Source: Verrucomicrobiia bacterium
GTDB taxonomy: Bacteria; Zixibacteria; MSB-5A5; DSPP01
Direction: 5' to 3'
Assembly (NCBI GenBank): GCA_035574275.1
Contig: DATLYY010000047.1
Coordinates: forward strand, 1-39,802
DNA length: 39,802 nucleotides
Both the position numbers and the translations under genes were made by a program. Under the pieces are notes generated by a model, which saw only the letters and a program-made list of their open reading frames with translations, had not been told where the DNA came from and did not search any database. Below, in pieces: positions 32,896-38,570 of this stretch; positions within the stretch are counted from its first letter, which is position 1; each line of letters opens with the position of its first letter.

Positions 32896-32958
32896 CGGAA
32901 AAACGCAAGTTTTTTTAGCCCTTAAACCGGGCTGGAAAATCCGTTGCTGGACAATGGC

Positions 32959-33570
32959 TTACAGGCGGGTCTGCAAGGTTTGATTTTCGGGATCCGTTTT
33001 CCACATTAAGGGATTGGCCCGGATGTATTCCCGGATTTTGTAAAGTTCCTGCCCGCTGCGGACAATGTGCTCGTAATAATTTCGCTGCCAAATAGGGCTA
33101 TGCAACAAATTTTCCCGGCAAATCCGGCTGACCGCGGCTTTGTAGGAACGAACGATTGATCCGACCGAATTTGGTGCCACCTTCTGATATTGGTACCGGG
33201 CGGTGCCTTTTTGGAAGGCGGGTTCAATATATTGAACCCCTACAATTTGATTACCCATTTGTTTTTGTAGGGGTTGAATATATTCAACCCGTTTTTCCAA
33301 AACGACAATTCCATGCAGATGGTTGGGCATGACCACAAAATCCTTCACCCGCGCATGGTCGAAGTGTTTGGGAATCTCCTTCCAGCAATCCCGCACCACT
33401 CGGCCAATCGCCGATAATTCCATCTTCCCGTTCCGAATATTACCAAACAAACACTCACGATTCTGCGTGCAAATCGTGACAAAATACGCCCCTTCCCCGG
33501 AATAATCGTATTCCGGAAGCCGAATCGATTTGCGGTGTTGCTTTTCCGGATCGAACTTCATATCGGACAT
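32959..33570 (-). CDS. REP-associated tyrosine transposase (RAYT, TnpA_REP)
   Basis: The 203-residue single-domain Y1 HUH transposase-like protein is normal size for a RAYT. The N-terminus KSIRLPEYDYSGEGAYFVTICTQNRECLFG is the family opening. The HUH motif is in MPNHLHGIVV (H84, H86) and the catalytic tyrosine is Y165 or Y166 in RNYYEHIVRS, followed by a helical C-terminus (YIRANPLMW). RAYTs cut and join single-stranded REP hairpins and are domesticated IS200/IS605 relatives. Residues about 94-116 are encoded by two REP-like palindromes and form an insertion between the HUH strand and the next helix (LEK/AFQKG), where other RAYTs have a short loop. The frame is intact. GTAGGGGC-type repeats elsewhere in this window are probable partners. 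Confidence 0.92.
   Translation of the reverse strand: MSDMKFDPEKQHRKSIRLPEYDYSGEGAYFVTICTQNRECLFGNIRNGKMELSAIGRVVRDCWKEIPKHFDHARVKDFVVMPNHLHGIVVLEKRVEYIQPLQKQMGNQIVGVQYIEPAFQKGTARYQYQKVAPNSVGSIVRSYKAAVSRICRENLLHSPIWQRNYYEHIVRSGQELYKIREYIRANPLMWKTDPENQTLQTRL
33220..33243 (-). repeat. REP-like palindrome inside the RAYT gene, copy 1
   Basis: A 20-base perfect palindrome, GGGTTCAATATATTGAACCC at 33220-33239, is joined to CCCCTAC, so on the minus strand it begins GTAGGGG. This is the header-plus-hairpin layout of the REPs in the 36 kb spacer. Confidence 0.85.
33267..33290 (+). repeat. REP-like palindrome inside the RAYT gene, copy 2 (inverted)
   Basis: GTAGGGG is followed by the arms of GGGTTGAATATATTCAACCC (33271-33290), a perfect palindrome. 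It lies 23 bases from copy 1 in the opposite orientation, making a BIME-like inverted pair that is translated as part of the transposase. Confidence 0.85.
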
Positions 33571-33588
33571 TTGGGGGTGCGCCGCGTC

Positions 33589-34002
33589 TTATTCCCCGAT
33601 GATTTTGATGATCGCCCGCTTCCGCCGTTTGCCGTCAAACTCGGCGTAATACACCTGCTGCCACGGCCCCAAATCCAGATGCCCCTTGGTTATCGGAAGG
33701 ATGACCTCGTGGTGCATCAAAAGATTTTTCAAATGCGCATCCCCGTTCGTCTCGCCGGTCTTGTGATGGCGGTAATTCACACCCGATGGGCACAGCTTTT
33801 CCAGCCATTCCTCGATGTCCGCAATCAGCCCTTCCTCGGCATCGTTGACGTACACCGAGGCGGTGATGTGCATCGCGGAAACGAGCACGAACCCCTCCTG
33901 CACTTTGGACTTGGCCACCGCCCCTTCCACCTTGTCGGTGATGTTGATGAACTCCCGTTTCTTCGGCGTGTTGAACCAGAGATATTCGGTGTGCGACTTC
34001 AT
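33589..34002 (-). CDS. yjbQ: YjbQ/UPF0047 family protein
   Basis: The 137-residue protein is the normal length for the YjbQ family. It carries [22 protein letters not shown], the [37 protein letters not shown] stretch and conserved histidines. Members have been reported to show weak thiamine-phosphate synthase activity in E. coli, but the physiological role is unsettled. AAGGAG lies five bases before the ATG. It is 18 bases upstream of the RAYT gene. Family assignment is secure; function is not. Confidence 0.93.
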   Translation of the reverse strand: MKSHTEYLWFNTPKKREFINITDKVEGAVAKSKVQEGFVLVSAMHITASVYVNDAEEGLIADIEEWLEKLCPSGVNYRHHKTGETNGDAHLKNLLMHHEVILPITKGHLDLGPWQQVYYAEFDGKRRKRAIIKIIGE

Positions 34003-34013
34003 ACGCGCTCCTT

Positions 34014-34037
34014 GTAAGGGCGAGGCATGCCTCGCCC
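34014..34037 (+). repeat. REP element
   Basis: GTAAGGG followed by a perfect palindrome GGGCGAGGCATGCCTCGCCC (34018-34037), in the short gap between yjbQ and the HAD phosphatase gene. It matches the spacer REPs except for one header base. Confidence 0.85.
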
Positions 34038-34041
34038 CGCA

Positions 34042-34689
34042 TCAGTTTATAATCTCCCAGCCCCGCTCACGGGCGATTTTTCTCAACTCTTCATCCGGAT
34101 TGGCCGCCACCGGATGCCCGACCAGCTCCAAAAAATGCACGTCCGTATGATGATCCGCATAGGCAAACGAACGGGCCAAATCCCACTTTTGCTCGGCGGC
34201 AATTTTTTTTAGTATTTCCGCCTTGGCATCCCCAAAGGGAAACTGCCCTTCAAAGTGCCCGGTAAAAACCCCATCCTTCGCCGCCACCTTGGTCCCCCAA
34301 AAGTGGGTGACGCCCAATTCTTTCGCATAATGCGCCAGCAAAAACTCCGGCATCCCGGAGAGCAAAAAAACCTCCTCCCCGTTCTGCAGATGCTTTTTCA
34401 CCCGCGCCACGGTCTCCGGCACGAGCCGGGGACGGATGATTCGGTCGAAAAACACCGGCACCCCCGCTTCCAGATGTTTCACGTTCAACCCCTTTAGATA
34501 CCCCTTGTTGGACTTGATAACCCGCCACTCCGGCCGCCGCAGGTGCGAAAGAAACTGATAGAGAAAAAAGAAAAACCCGGACACATGCAGCTCCCCGCGG
34601 GTGAAAAGGTAGCGGAAAAAAAGCCGCTCCGTGGAGGTCTTGGCCAAAATCGTCCGGTCCACGTCAAAAATGGCACAGGCTTTCCCCAT
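34042..34689 (-). CDS. HAD-IB family hydrolase (SerB-like phosphatase)
   Basis: The 215-residue protein has the HAD nucleophile motif AIFDVDRTIL (D9, D11), motif II FLLSGMPEF (S111), and a motif IV of the form ADHHTDVHFLELVG (D179, D183) in place of GDSxxD. The helical cap between residues 20 and 95 is of the HAD-IB (PSPase-like) type, with aromatic and hydrophobic residues (SGFFFFLYQFLSHL). Similar proteins act as phosphoserine- or lipid-phosphate phosphatases, and substrate cannot be told from sequence. ATG 34689 overlaps the stop of the preceding small gene by one base (TAATG). A longer reading upstream lies inside the neighbour and lacks the family start. Confidence 0.85.
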   Translation of the reverse strand: MGKACAIFDVDRTILAKTSTERLFFRYLFTRGELHVSGFFFFLYQFLSHLRRPEWRVIKSNKGYLKGLNVKHLEAGVPVFFDRIIRPRLVPETVARVKKHLQNGEEVFLLSGMPEFLLAHYAKELGVTHFWGTKVAAKDGVFTGHFEGQFPFGDAKAEILKKIAAEQKWDLARSFAYADHHTDVHFLELVGHPVAANPDEELRKIARERGWEIIN

Positions 34690-34958
34690 TAATTTTGCTT
34701 TTTTTCCGATTTTTCCGCCTGGGGTAAATATCCGTGCGCCAAGAGCCACGCTTGGCTTTCGGCGTGTAGGTCGGAGAGGGAGGGAAACTCGCAAATCAGC
34801 TGGTGCATCTGCGCTTCCAAAGTGGAATCGGTTGGCATTGGCGGCAGCTCCATTTTCTCTTTCCATTGGCCGTAAAATTCCTTGAGAAGGGATAAATCGC
34901 GGGCGCGTAGAACCAATCCCAATTCATTGACGTACTTTTGATATTCCTCCGCAAACAC
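34689..34958 (-). CDS. Small hypothetical protein
   Basis: This 89-residue, predominantly helical, mostly acidic-then-basic protein (EEYQKYVNELGLVLRARDLSLLKEFYGQWKEKMELPPMP, ending EKSEKKQN) does not match any family I recognise. Its start is GTG 34958. A very good promoter (-10 TATAAT) ends six bases before that GTG, so the message may be leaderless; no Shine-Dalgarno precedes it. It overlaps the HAD phosphatase by one base, suggesting co-transcription and perhaps a common task. Its size and coupling support a real gene. Confidence 0.6.
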   Translation of the reverse strand: MFAEEYQKYVNELGLVLRARDLSLLKEFYGQWKEKMELPPMPTDSTLEAQMHQLICEFPSLSDLHAESQAWLLAHGYLPQAEKSEKKQN

Positions 34959-34964
34959 AATCGA

Positions 34965-34992
34965 ATTATAGGCCGGGCGGTCGCAAAGTCAA
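34965..34992 (-). promoter_or_regulatory. Strong sigma-70-type promoter for the small gene/HAD operon
   Basis: On the minus strand TTGACT (34992-34987), 16 bases, TATAAT (34970-34965). The -10 ends six bases from the GTG start codon at 34958, so the transcript would begin at or very near that codon. Confidence 0.6.
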
Positions 34993-35050
34993 GATTTTAC
35001 ACGCCGGCGACTTGCAACCCTGGGCTTTGTATTGGGTTTCAGTTCTTGTC

Positions 35051-35071
35051 CCCTCTCCTCGTAGGAGAGGG
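35051..35071. repeat. Palindromic repeat, family A copy 1
   Basis: CCCTCTCC and GGAGAGGG form an eight-base stem around TCGTA, followed by a GTTAGGGAGAGG tail. The same body-plus-tail layout occurs at 39706-39741 in a divergent form (GATTAAGGGGAGG). There is no T-tract. Confidence 0.7.
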
Positions 35072-35110
35072 TTAGGGAGAGGTTGCTTTTGAATCCCGAC
35101 TTTCCCTACT

Positions 35111-35135
35111 CCCCCTCTCCGACACGGAGAGGGGG
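35111..35135. repeat. Palindromic repeat, family A copy 2
   Basis: A ten-base perfect stem, CCCCCTCTCC with GGAGAGGGGG, closes a five-base loop (GACAC) 22 bases before the patatin stop. A GGGGGTGAGG tail follows. It may act as a Rho-free stop for patatin transcripts, but no T-run follows. Confidence 0.65.
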
Positions 35136-35156
35136 CTACGGGGGTGAGGTGTAATC

Positions 35157-36044
35157 CTACCCCAAGACCTTCTGCGCCTGCCCCCACCCCGCATCCATCG
35201 AGCGGCGGATGGAATCGGCCGAAAAATCCAACGTATCGCCGAGCGGAACTTCCGGCTGGATGATTTTGCACTCGTAATATTTGAACGGTTTTCCCTGCTC
35301 GTTGTGCAAAACACAATTGTGCGCCGCCGCCTCCTTGACGTTTTTATTCACCCGCAAAAACTCCCGGATGTCGGTCACAAAAATCTCGTTCAGGGCAATA
35401 TCCAACGACCGCCTGCCGATTTCCAGAATATTCTTGAACGGCTTTTCCTGCACGGCAGGCGTTCCCGGGTTGCAGTTGATGACCACCACCTCCTCCGGTT
35501 CGGCGTCCAAAACGTCCCCGAGCGGACTGATGTTCCGTAGCCCCCCGTCCACCATCTCCCGATATTTGTCCGTCAGCGCCAAGGGCTCCCAGATAATCGG
35601 CATTATCGTGGAGGCCAAAACGATTTCGGAAAGCTTCGGCCCGAATACCGGGTCCTTTGAAGTAAACAGCTTGTACTCCCCCGTCCAGAGCGAAACCGCC
35701 CCCAAGCGCAGTTCGGTCTTGATTAAATCCGGCTGCACCTCCCGGTCAATCAGCTCCTTCAAGGGCTTGTTGCCATACACCGAGTCCGAGCCGAAAAGCA
35801 GTTTCACGATAGCCCAAAAATTCATCCTGCCGGTATAAACCTGCTCGTTGGAAATGTTTTTCCAGATTTCTTCCAGCCGCCCGTATTTCTCCATCGCCAG
35901 CATCACCCCGTTTAAGGCGCCGACGGACACCCCGGCAATCAAATCCCATTTGTACCCTTTCACCTCCCGGGCGTATTTTTCGGCGGCGAATTGAAACGCC
36001 CCCTTGGCCCCCCCTCCGGAAAGCACCAGTGCGGTTTTTGGCAT
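35157..36044 (-). CDS. Patatin-like phospholipase
   Basis: This 295-residue protein has the three patatin features: the oxyanion loop LSGGGAKGAFQFA (residues 9-21), the GxSxG elbow GVSVGALNG with nucleophile S40, and the catalytic aspartate D166 in EMVDGGLRN. Patatin-like proteins are acyl hydrolases of phospholipids, acting in cytoplasm, membrane or as effectors; there is no signal peptide here, so it is probably cytoplasmic. AGGAGG is placed before ATG 36044. A TTGTGT-N16-TATAAA pair (36087-36060) upstream could be its promoter, though it lies almost on the ribosome site. It ends in front of a repeat cluster. Some patatins are nucleotide-activated phospholipases in anti-phage systems; nothing links this one to such a system. 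Confidence 0.9.
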   Translation of the reverse strand: MPKTALVLSGGGAKGAFQFAAEKYAREVKGYKWDLIAGVSVGALNGVMLAMEKYGRLEEIWKNISNEQVYTGRMNFWAIVKLLFGSDSVYGNKPLKELIDREVQPDLIKTELRLGAVSLWTGEYKLFTSKDPVFGPKLSEIVLASTIMPIIWEPLALTDKYREMVDGGLRNISPLGDVLDAEPEEVVVINCNPGTPAVQEKPFKNILEIGRRSLDIALNEIFVTDIREFLRVNKNVKEAAAHNCVLHNEQGKPFKYYECKIIQPEVPLGDTLDFSADSIRRSMDAGWGQAQKVLG

Positions 36045-36165
36045 TGCGGCTTCCTCCTATTTATAGTTTCGGCCAAATTTAACACAATCTCCCCCTCTAT
36101 AAATAGCCCCCCTCCGTCTTTCACTCCGTTTTTATTGCGATTTTGCCCCACTGTTTATCGTATTT

Positions 36166-36188
36166 GTAGGGGCGAGGTCACCTCGCCC
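36166..36188 (+). repeat. REP element
   Basis: GTAGGGG header, then GGGCGAGG/CCTCGCCC arms with a TCA loop (36170-36188). First of the spacer array; its arms resemble the REP at 34014. Confidence 0.9.
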
Positions 36189-36310
36189 GGGCGGTGGGCG
36201 GCCTAATCACCAATCCCTAATCTCTAATCACTGTACTTTACCCCACCCCGTCCCCTTTTTCCGACGTTGCCCCCGTGTCGGTGCTTGCCCAATCCCTATT
36301 CCCTGTCTTT

Positions 36311-36335
36311 GTAGGGGCGGGCCTTGTGTCCGCCC
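36311..36335 (+). repeat. REP element
   Basis: GTAGGGG header; arms GGGCGGG and CCGCCC enclose CCTTGTGT. Preceded by CCAATCCCTATTCCCTGTCTTT, a lead-in that reappears at 39364-39385. Confidence 0.88.
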
Positions 36336-36353
36336 GCATTTGTATTTGTATTC

Positions 36354-36376
36354 GTAGGGGCGAACGGCGTTCGCCC
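36354..36376 (+). repeat. REP element
   Basis: GTAGGGG header; arms GGGCGAACG/CGTTCGCCC (36358-36376), a perfect palindrome with a single central base. Confidence 0.9.
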
Positions 36377-36425
36377 TCCCCCTTGTCATTCTGAGCATAG
36401 CGAAGAATCTGGCCTCCGCGCCAGG

Positions 36426-36472
36426 GGTTTTCCTGTCTCTGCAAATTCGCAATAAAAAATACAGCCCAAGCC
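36426..36472 (+). repeat. Direct repeat, copy 1
   Basis: About 47 bases starting GGTTTTCCTGT and ending with the exact 24-base core GCAATAAAAA...CAGCCCAAGCC (36449-36472). The second copy starts 128 bases downstream. Confidence 0.9.
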
Positions 36473-36491
36473 ACTCCCTTCTCTCACTTTC

Positions 36492-36540
36492 TGTCCCCCT
36501 GTACTTAAGGGGGACGAGGCCGCACGGCCGGAGGGGGTGG
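36492..36540 (+). repeat. Hairpin repeat, family B copy 1
   Basis: GTCCCCCT and AGGGGGAC form an eight-base stem, then ACGAGGCC, four bases, GGCCGGAGGGGGTG. The same unit recurs at 36709-36752. Confidence 0.85.
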
Positions 36541-36545
36541 TTTTC

Positions 36546-36570
36546 ATAGGGGCGGTTTTCCTGTTCCCGC
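36546..36570 (+). repeat. Degenerate REP element
   Basis: ATAGGGGCGG header with only a partly matching CCCGCG arm. It lies inside the interval between the two direct-repeat copies. Confidence 0.55.
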
Positions 36571-36600
36571 GAAGTTGCAATAAAAAATACAGCCCAAGCC
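36554..36600 (+). repeat. Direct repeat, copy 2
   Basis: Starts GGTTTTCCTGT and ends in the same exact 24-base core (36577-36600). A handful of mismatches separate it from copy 1 before the core. Confidence 0.9.
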
Positions 36601-36640
36601 CGTCCCTTTCTCGAAACGGAAAGGGGTTGGGCCACAAATC

Positions 36641-36665
36641 GTAGGGGCAGGTCTTGTGCCTGCCC
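36641..36665 (+). repeat. REP element
   Basis: GTAGGGG header; arms GGGCAGG and CCTGCCC with loop TCTTGTG (36645-36665). Confidence 0.9.
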
Positions 36666-36677
36666 GTTTTTGTCTTT

Positions 36678-36701
36678 GTAGGGGCGCATTGCCATGCGCC
36701 C
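36678..36701 (+). repeat. REP element
   Basis: GTAGGGG header; arms GGGCGCAT/ATGCGCCC with a TGCC loop (36682-36701). Confidence 0.9.
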
Positions 36702-36708
36702 GTCTTGT

Positions 36709-36752
36709 TGTCCCCCTTCGCAAGGGGACGAGGCCAAAGGCCGGAGGGGGTG
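36709..36752 (+). repeat. Hairpin repeat, family B copy 2
   Basis: GTCCCC/GGGGAC hairpin followed by GAGGCC, a three-base loop and GGCCGGAGGGGGTG. It shares the core and tail of the copy at 36492-36540. Confidence 0.85.
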
Positions 36753-36758
36753 TTTTTC

Positions 36759-36784
36759 GTAGGGGCGGGCCTCTGTGCATGCCC
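36759..36784 (+). repeat. REP element, imperfect
   Basis: GTAGGGG header; arms GGGCGGGC and GCATGCCC with mismatches. It is the last repeat before the XRE promoter. Confidence 0.75.
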
Positions 36785-36811
36785 ATTTTTTGTTCTTTTT
36801 AATTTTAGGGG

Positions 36812-36849
36812 TTGACAATTTTGATTGTGTTGTATTATAATTACAACAC
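36812..36849 (+). promoter_or_regulatory. Promoter with palindromic operator for the XRE-HEPN operon
   Basis: TTGACA (36812-36817), an 18-base spacer and TATAAT (36836-36841) make a near-consensus sigma-70 promoter. A perfect palindrome GTGTTGTA-N7-TACAACAC (36827-36849) covers the -10 box, so a dimer bound there would block RNA polymerase. This fits autorepression by the XRE protein encoded 19 bases downstream. GGAGG at 36854-36858 is the ribosome site. Confidence 0.85.
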
Positions 36850-36867
36850 GAAAGGAGGAGCCGGGCC

Positions 36868-37245
36868 ATGAAACAAAGAGGTTTTGGGGAATATGTAAAA
36901 AAGAAAAGGATAAAACTCGGGTTAACGCTAAGAGAATTTTGTAGAAAAAATGACTACGATGCCGGCAATATCAGCAAAATTGAGCGAGGTTTAATGCCTC
37001 CCCCTCAAGGAAAGGAATTAAGAGAAAAATATGCGAAGGCCTTAGGTCTAAAGAAGGGAACAAAAGAGTGGTTGACTTTTCAGGATTATGCAGCGGTTTA
37101 TTCCGGAAGAGTGCCATCTGATCTTCTTAGCGAAGAGGAAATTGTAAGGAAACTTCCTCTCTTATTTAGGACAATCAGAGATTCGCAATTGGACGAACTG
37201 CAGCTTAGAGAGTTAATTGATACCCTTCGAAAGGAGATGGCATGA
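36868..37245 (+). CDS. XRE-family transcriptional regulator
   Basis: The 125-residue protein has an N-terminal helix-turn-helix of the lambda-Cro/XRE class (about residues 5-62): FGEYVKKKRIKLGLTLREFCRKNDYDAGNISKIERGLMPPP. The C-terminal half (SDLLSEEEIVRKLPLLFRTIRDSQLDELQLRELIDTLRKEM) is helical and probably mediates dimerisation or contacts with ImmA. GGAGG lies nine bases before the ATG. The gene overlaps the next by four bases (ATGA), and the promoter palindrome upstream supports autoregulation. XRE/ImmA pairs are known from ICEBs1 (ImmR/ImmA) and IrrE/DdrO, where the metallopeptidase cleaves the repressor and relieves repression. It is AT-rich and uses codons unlike the flanking genes. 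Confidence 0.92.
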   Translation: MKQRGFGEYVKKKRIKLGLTLREFCRKNDYDAGNISKIERGLMPPPQGKELREKYAKALGLKKGTKEWLTFQDYAAVYSGRVPSDLLSEEEIVRKLPLLFRTIRDSQLDELQLRELIDTLRKEMA

Positions 37246-37877
37246 AACTCGATGTGCCTTATCTGACGTACCAAGACATTGGTAGGAAAACTCAAGAATT
37301 TTTATCACTCTACCATCCGTCCCTTAGCATCCCCGTTCCAATAGAACAAATCATTGAATTTGATTTGGAAATGAATATCATTCCTCTTCCAAATCTGTAT
37401 CGGCAATTTAGCATTAACGGATTTCTTACAAGCGATTTTGAAGAAATTTACGTTGATGAAATCCAATTCAGCAAGTATAACGAAAAATATCGTTTTACTT
37501 TGGCCCACGAATTGGGGCATTTTGTTCTCCATAAGGATTCATTTAAAGATGTTTCCGTCACGTCCCTACAGGAATACGTCGGATGGCATAAAATGGCGGA
37601 TAACGATGATATAGGATGGTTTGAGACGCATGGGAATTGGTTTGCAGAGCAATTGTTGGTTCCTAGTCAGCAGTTAGTCGCAGTCTATGAGTCGGTTATA
37701 AAAAAACACAAAAAGCTTTTTGCTAAATTACCTAAGGTTCCGCCAGATGTTTGGTCGTATTTGTCAAATGAAATTTGCTTGAATTTTCAGGTTAGTCCAG
37801 CTGTAATCGAGTGCAGAATGAGAAGGGAGGGTATCACAAGCGAGGCCTCGTTTATTACTTTATCTCAAGGGTTATAG
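37242..37877 (+). CDS. ImmA/IrrE-family metallopeptidase
   Basis: This 211-residue protein has the zincin signature HELGH (H89, E90, H93) in FTLAHELGHFVLHKD. A third ligand, E128, is in FETHGNWFAEQLLVP, the family's ExxAN-like segment followed by the characteristic FAxxLLVP. The N-terminal region (YQDIGRKTQEFLSLYHPSLSIPVPIEQIIE) is the usual lead-in, and the C-terminal ~55 residues form a helical extension with a VSPAVIECRMRREG run typical of the group. It would cleave its paired XRE repressor on a signal. It is translationally coupled to the XRE gene (ATGA overlap), and a 62-base gap with its own GGAGG separates it from the next gene. Confidence 0.92.
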   Translation: MKLDVPYLTYQDIGRKTQEFLSLYHPSLSIPVPIEQIIEFDLEMNIIPLPNLYRQFSINGFLTSDFEEIYVDEIQFSKYNEKYRFTLAHELGHFVLHKDSFKDVSVTSLQEYVGWHKMADNDDIGWFETHGNWFAEQLLVPSQQLVAVYESVIKKHKKLFAKLPKVPPDVWSYLSNEICLNFQVSPAVIECRMRREGITSEASFITLSQGL

Positions 37878-37939
37878 TTTTTGTTTCTTATGGAGATAGT
37901 AATGATTAACTGCGAAGTTCTATAAAAACGGAGGGTCAA

Positions 37940-38563
37940 ATGCCTTTAATGAATTCTTATTTGGTTACAACAAAGAACTTGGAGGCTTTCTTCAATGCAA
38001 TTTTATCGGCAAAGGCCCCGGAGGTATTCTCAAATAGATTCTTACAACAATTGGAATTCAAAAGTACAAACGACAGACTATTCATCGGGCTCCTCAAAGG
38101 ACTCGGGTTCTTGGACGAAACTTCCAAACCGACAGCTCGGTATTTTGACTTTTTAGACCAAACCCGTTCGAAGGTAGTTTTGGCCGAAGCAATATCGGAA
38201 GCCTATGACGATCTATTCCAGGTTAACAAAAAAGCTCACGAACTTTCAGCTAATGAAGTGAAGAACAAATTAAAAACATTAACACAAGGTCAAAAATCGG
38301 ATCTCGTTTTAACTCTGATGGCCAATACTTTCAGAGCGTTGTGTGATTGGGCCGATTGGAGTACTACGAGCGCGACTAAACCATCAGTTCCTACAGAACT
38401 GGATGCCAAGAAAACACCAAAGACAAAAGTTGAAATTCCTGACTCTTCTGGAAAGGGAACTTCTCCCCAATTGCATTACAACATTCAAATTCATCTTCCA
38501 GAATCCCGTGACCCAGCGGTTTATGATGCGATATTTCGCAGCCTTAGAGAACATTTATTATAG
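37940..38563 (+). CDS. DUF5343-like protein
   Basis: This 207-residue protein has the appearance of DUF5343: LVTTKNLEAFFNAILSAKAPEVFSNRFLQQLEFKSTNDRLFIGLLKGLGFLDETSKPTARYFDFL in the first ~75 residues, resembling a winged-helix-like unit, followed by YDDLFQVNKKA. A Thr/Lys/Pro-rich linker (about 140-165) leads to a short C-terminal segment (LHYNIQIHLPESRDPAVYDAIFRSLREHLL) common to this group. No enzymatic motif is visible. GGAGG lies six bases before the ATG, and the stop codon is followed by the next gene's Shine-Dalgarno (TAGGAG). It may be the sensor, antitoxin or adaptor for the HEPN protein. The family call is by memory of sequence pattern and should be verified. Confidence 0.75.
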   Translation: MPLMNSYLVTTKNLEAFFNAILSAKAPEVFSNRFLQQLEFKSTNDRLFIGLLKGLGFLDETSKPTARYFDFLDQTRSKVVLAEAISEAYDDLFQVNKKAHELSANEVKNKLKTLTQGQKSDLVLTLMANTFRALCDWADWSTTSATKPSVPTELDAKKTPKTKVEIPDSSGKGTSPQLHYNIQIHLPESRDPAVYDAIFRSLREHLL

Positions 38564-38570
38564 GAGCAAA

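Larger units (their letters stand above)
36045..36867. repeat. Gene-free spacer packed with palindromic repeats
   Basis: I find no credible gene in these 823 bases. They hold seven GTAGGGGC-type REP hairpins (separately listed) and two copies of a hairpin with a GACGAGGCC/GGCCGGAGGGGGTG core. They also hold a 47-base imperfect direct repeat with a 24-base exact core and a copy of the widespread 'CATTCTGAGCATAGCGAAGAATC' type repeat near 36387-36411. Tracts of the form AATCCCTAATCTC lie at 36204-36232 and 36287-36308. Long minus-strand translations across it reflect the repeats, not a protein. The last 56 bases carry the promoter of the XRE gene. Confidence 0.8.

Noticed and set aside
32909-32937. 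AGCCC/GGGCT stem between rpoE and the RAYT gene as a terminator
   Set aside because: The T-run lies on the wrong side (before the stem on plus; A-run after it on minus), so it cannot end either transcript.
35157-36044. Patatin as part of a CBASS-type anti-phage operon
   Set aside because: No cyclase or other CBASS gene is adjacent; the lipase lies alone upstream of a REP cluster.
36166-36784. CRISPR array
   Set aside because: The repeats are palindromes with variable stems and no constant-length spacers, and no cas gene is nearby.
36228-36869. Long minus-strand open frames over the repeat spacer (up to about 213 codons)
   Set aside because: The translation is a chain of the repeat families (for example GLGCIFYC repeated), has no domain, and changes composition with each repeat. 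It also crosses the XRE promoter.
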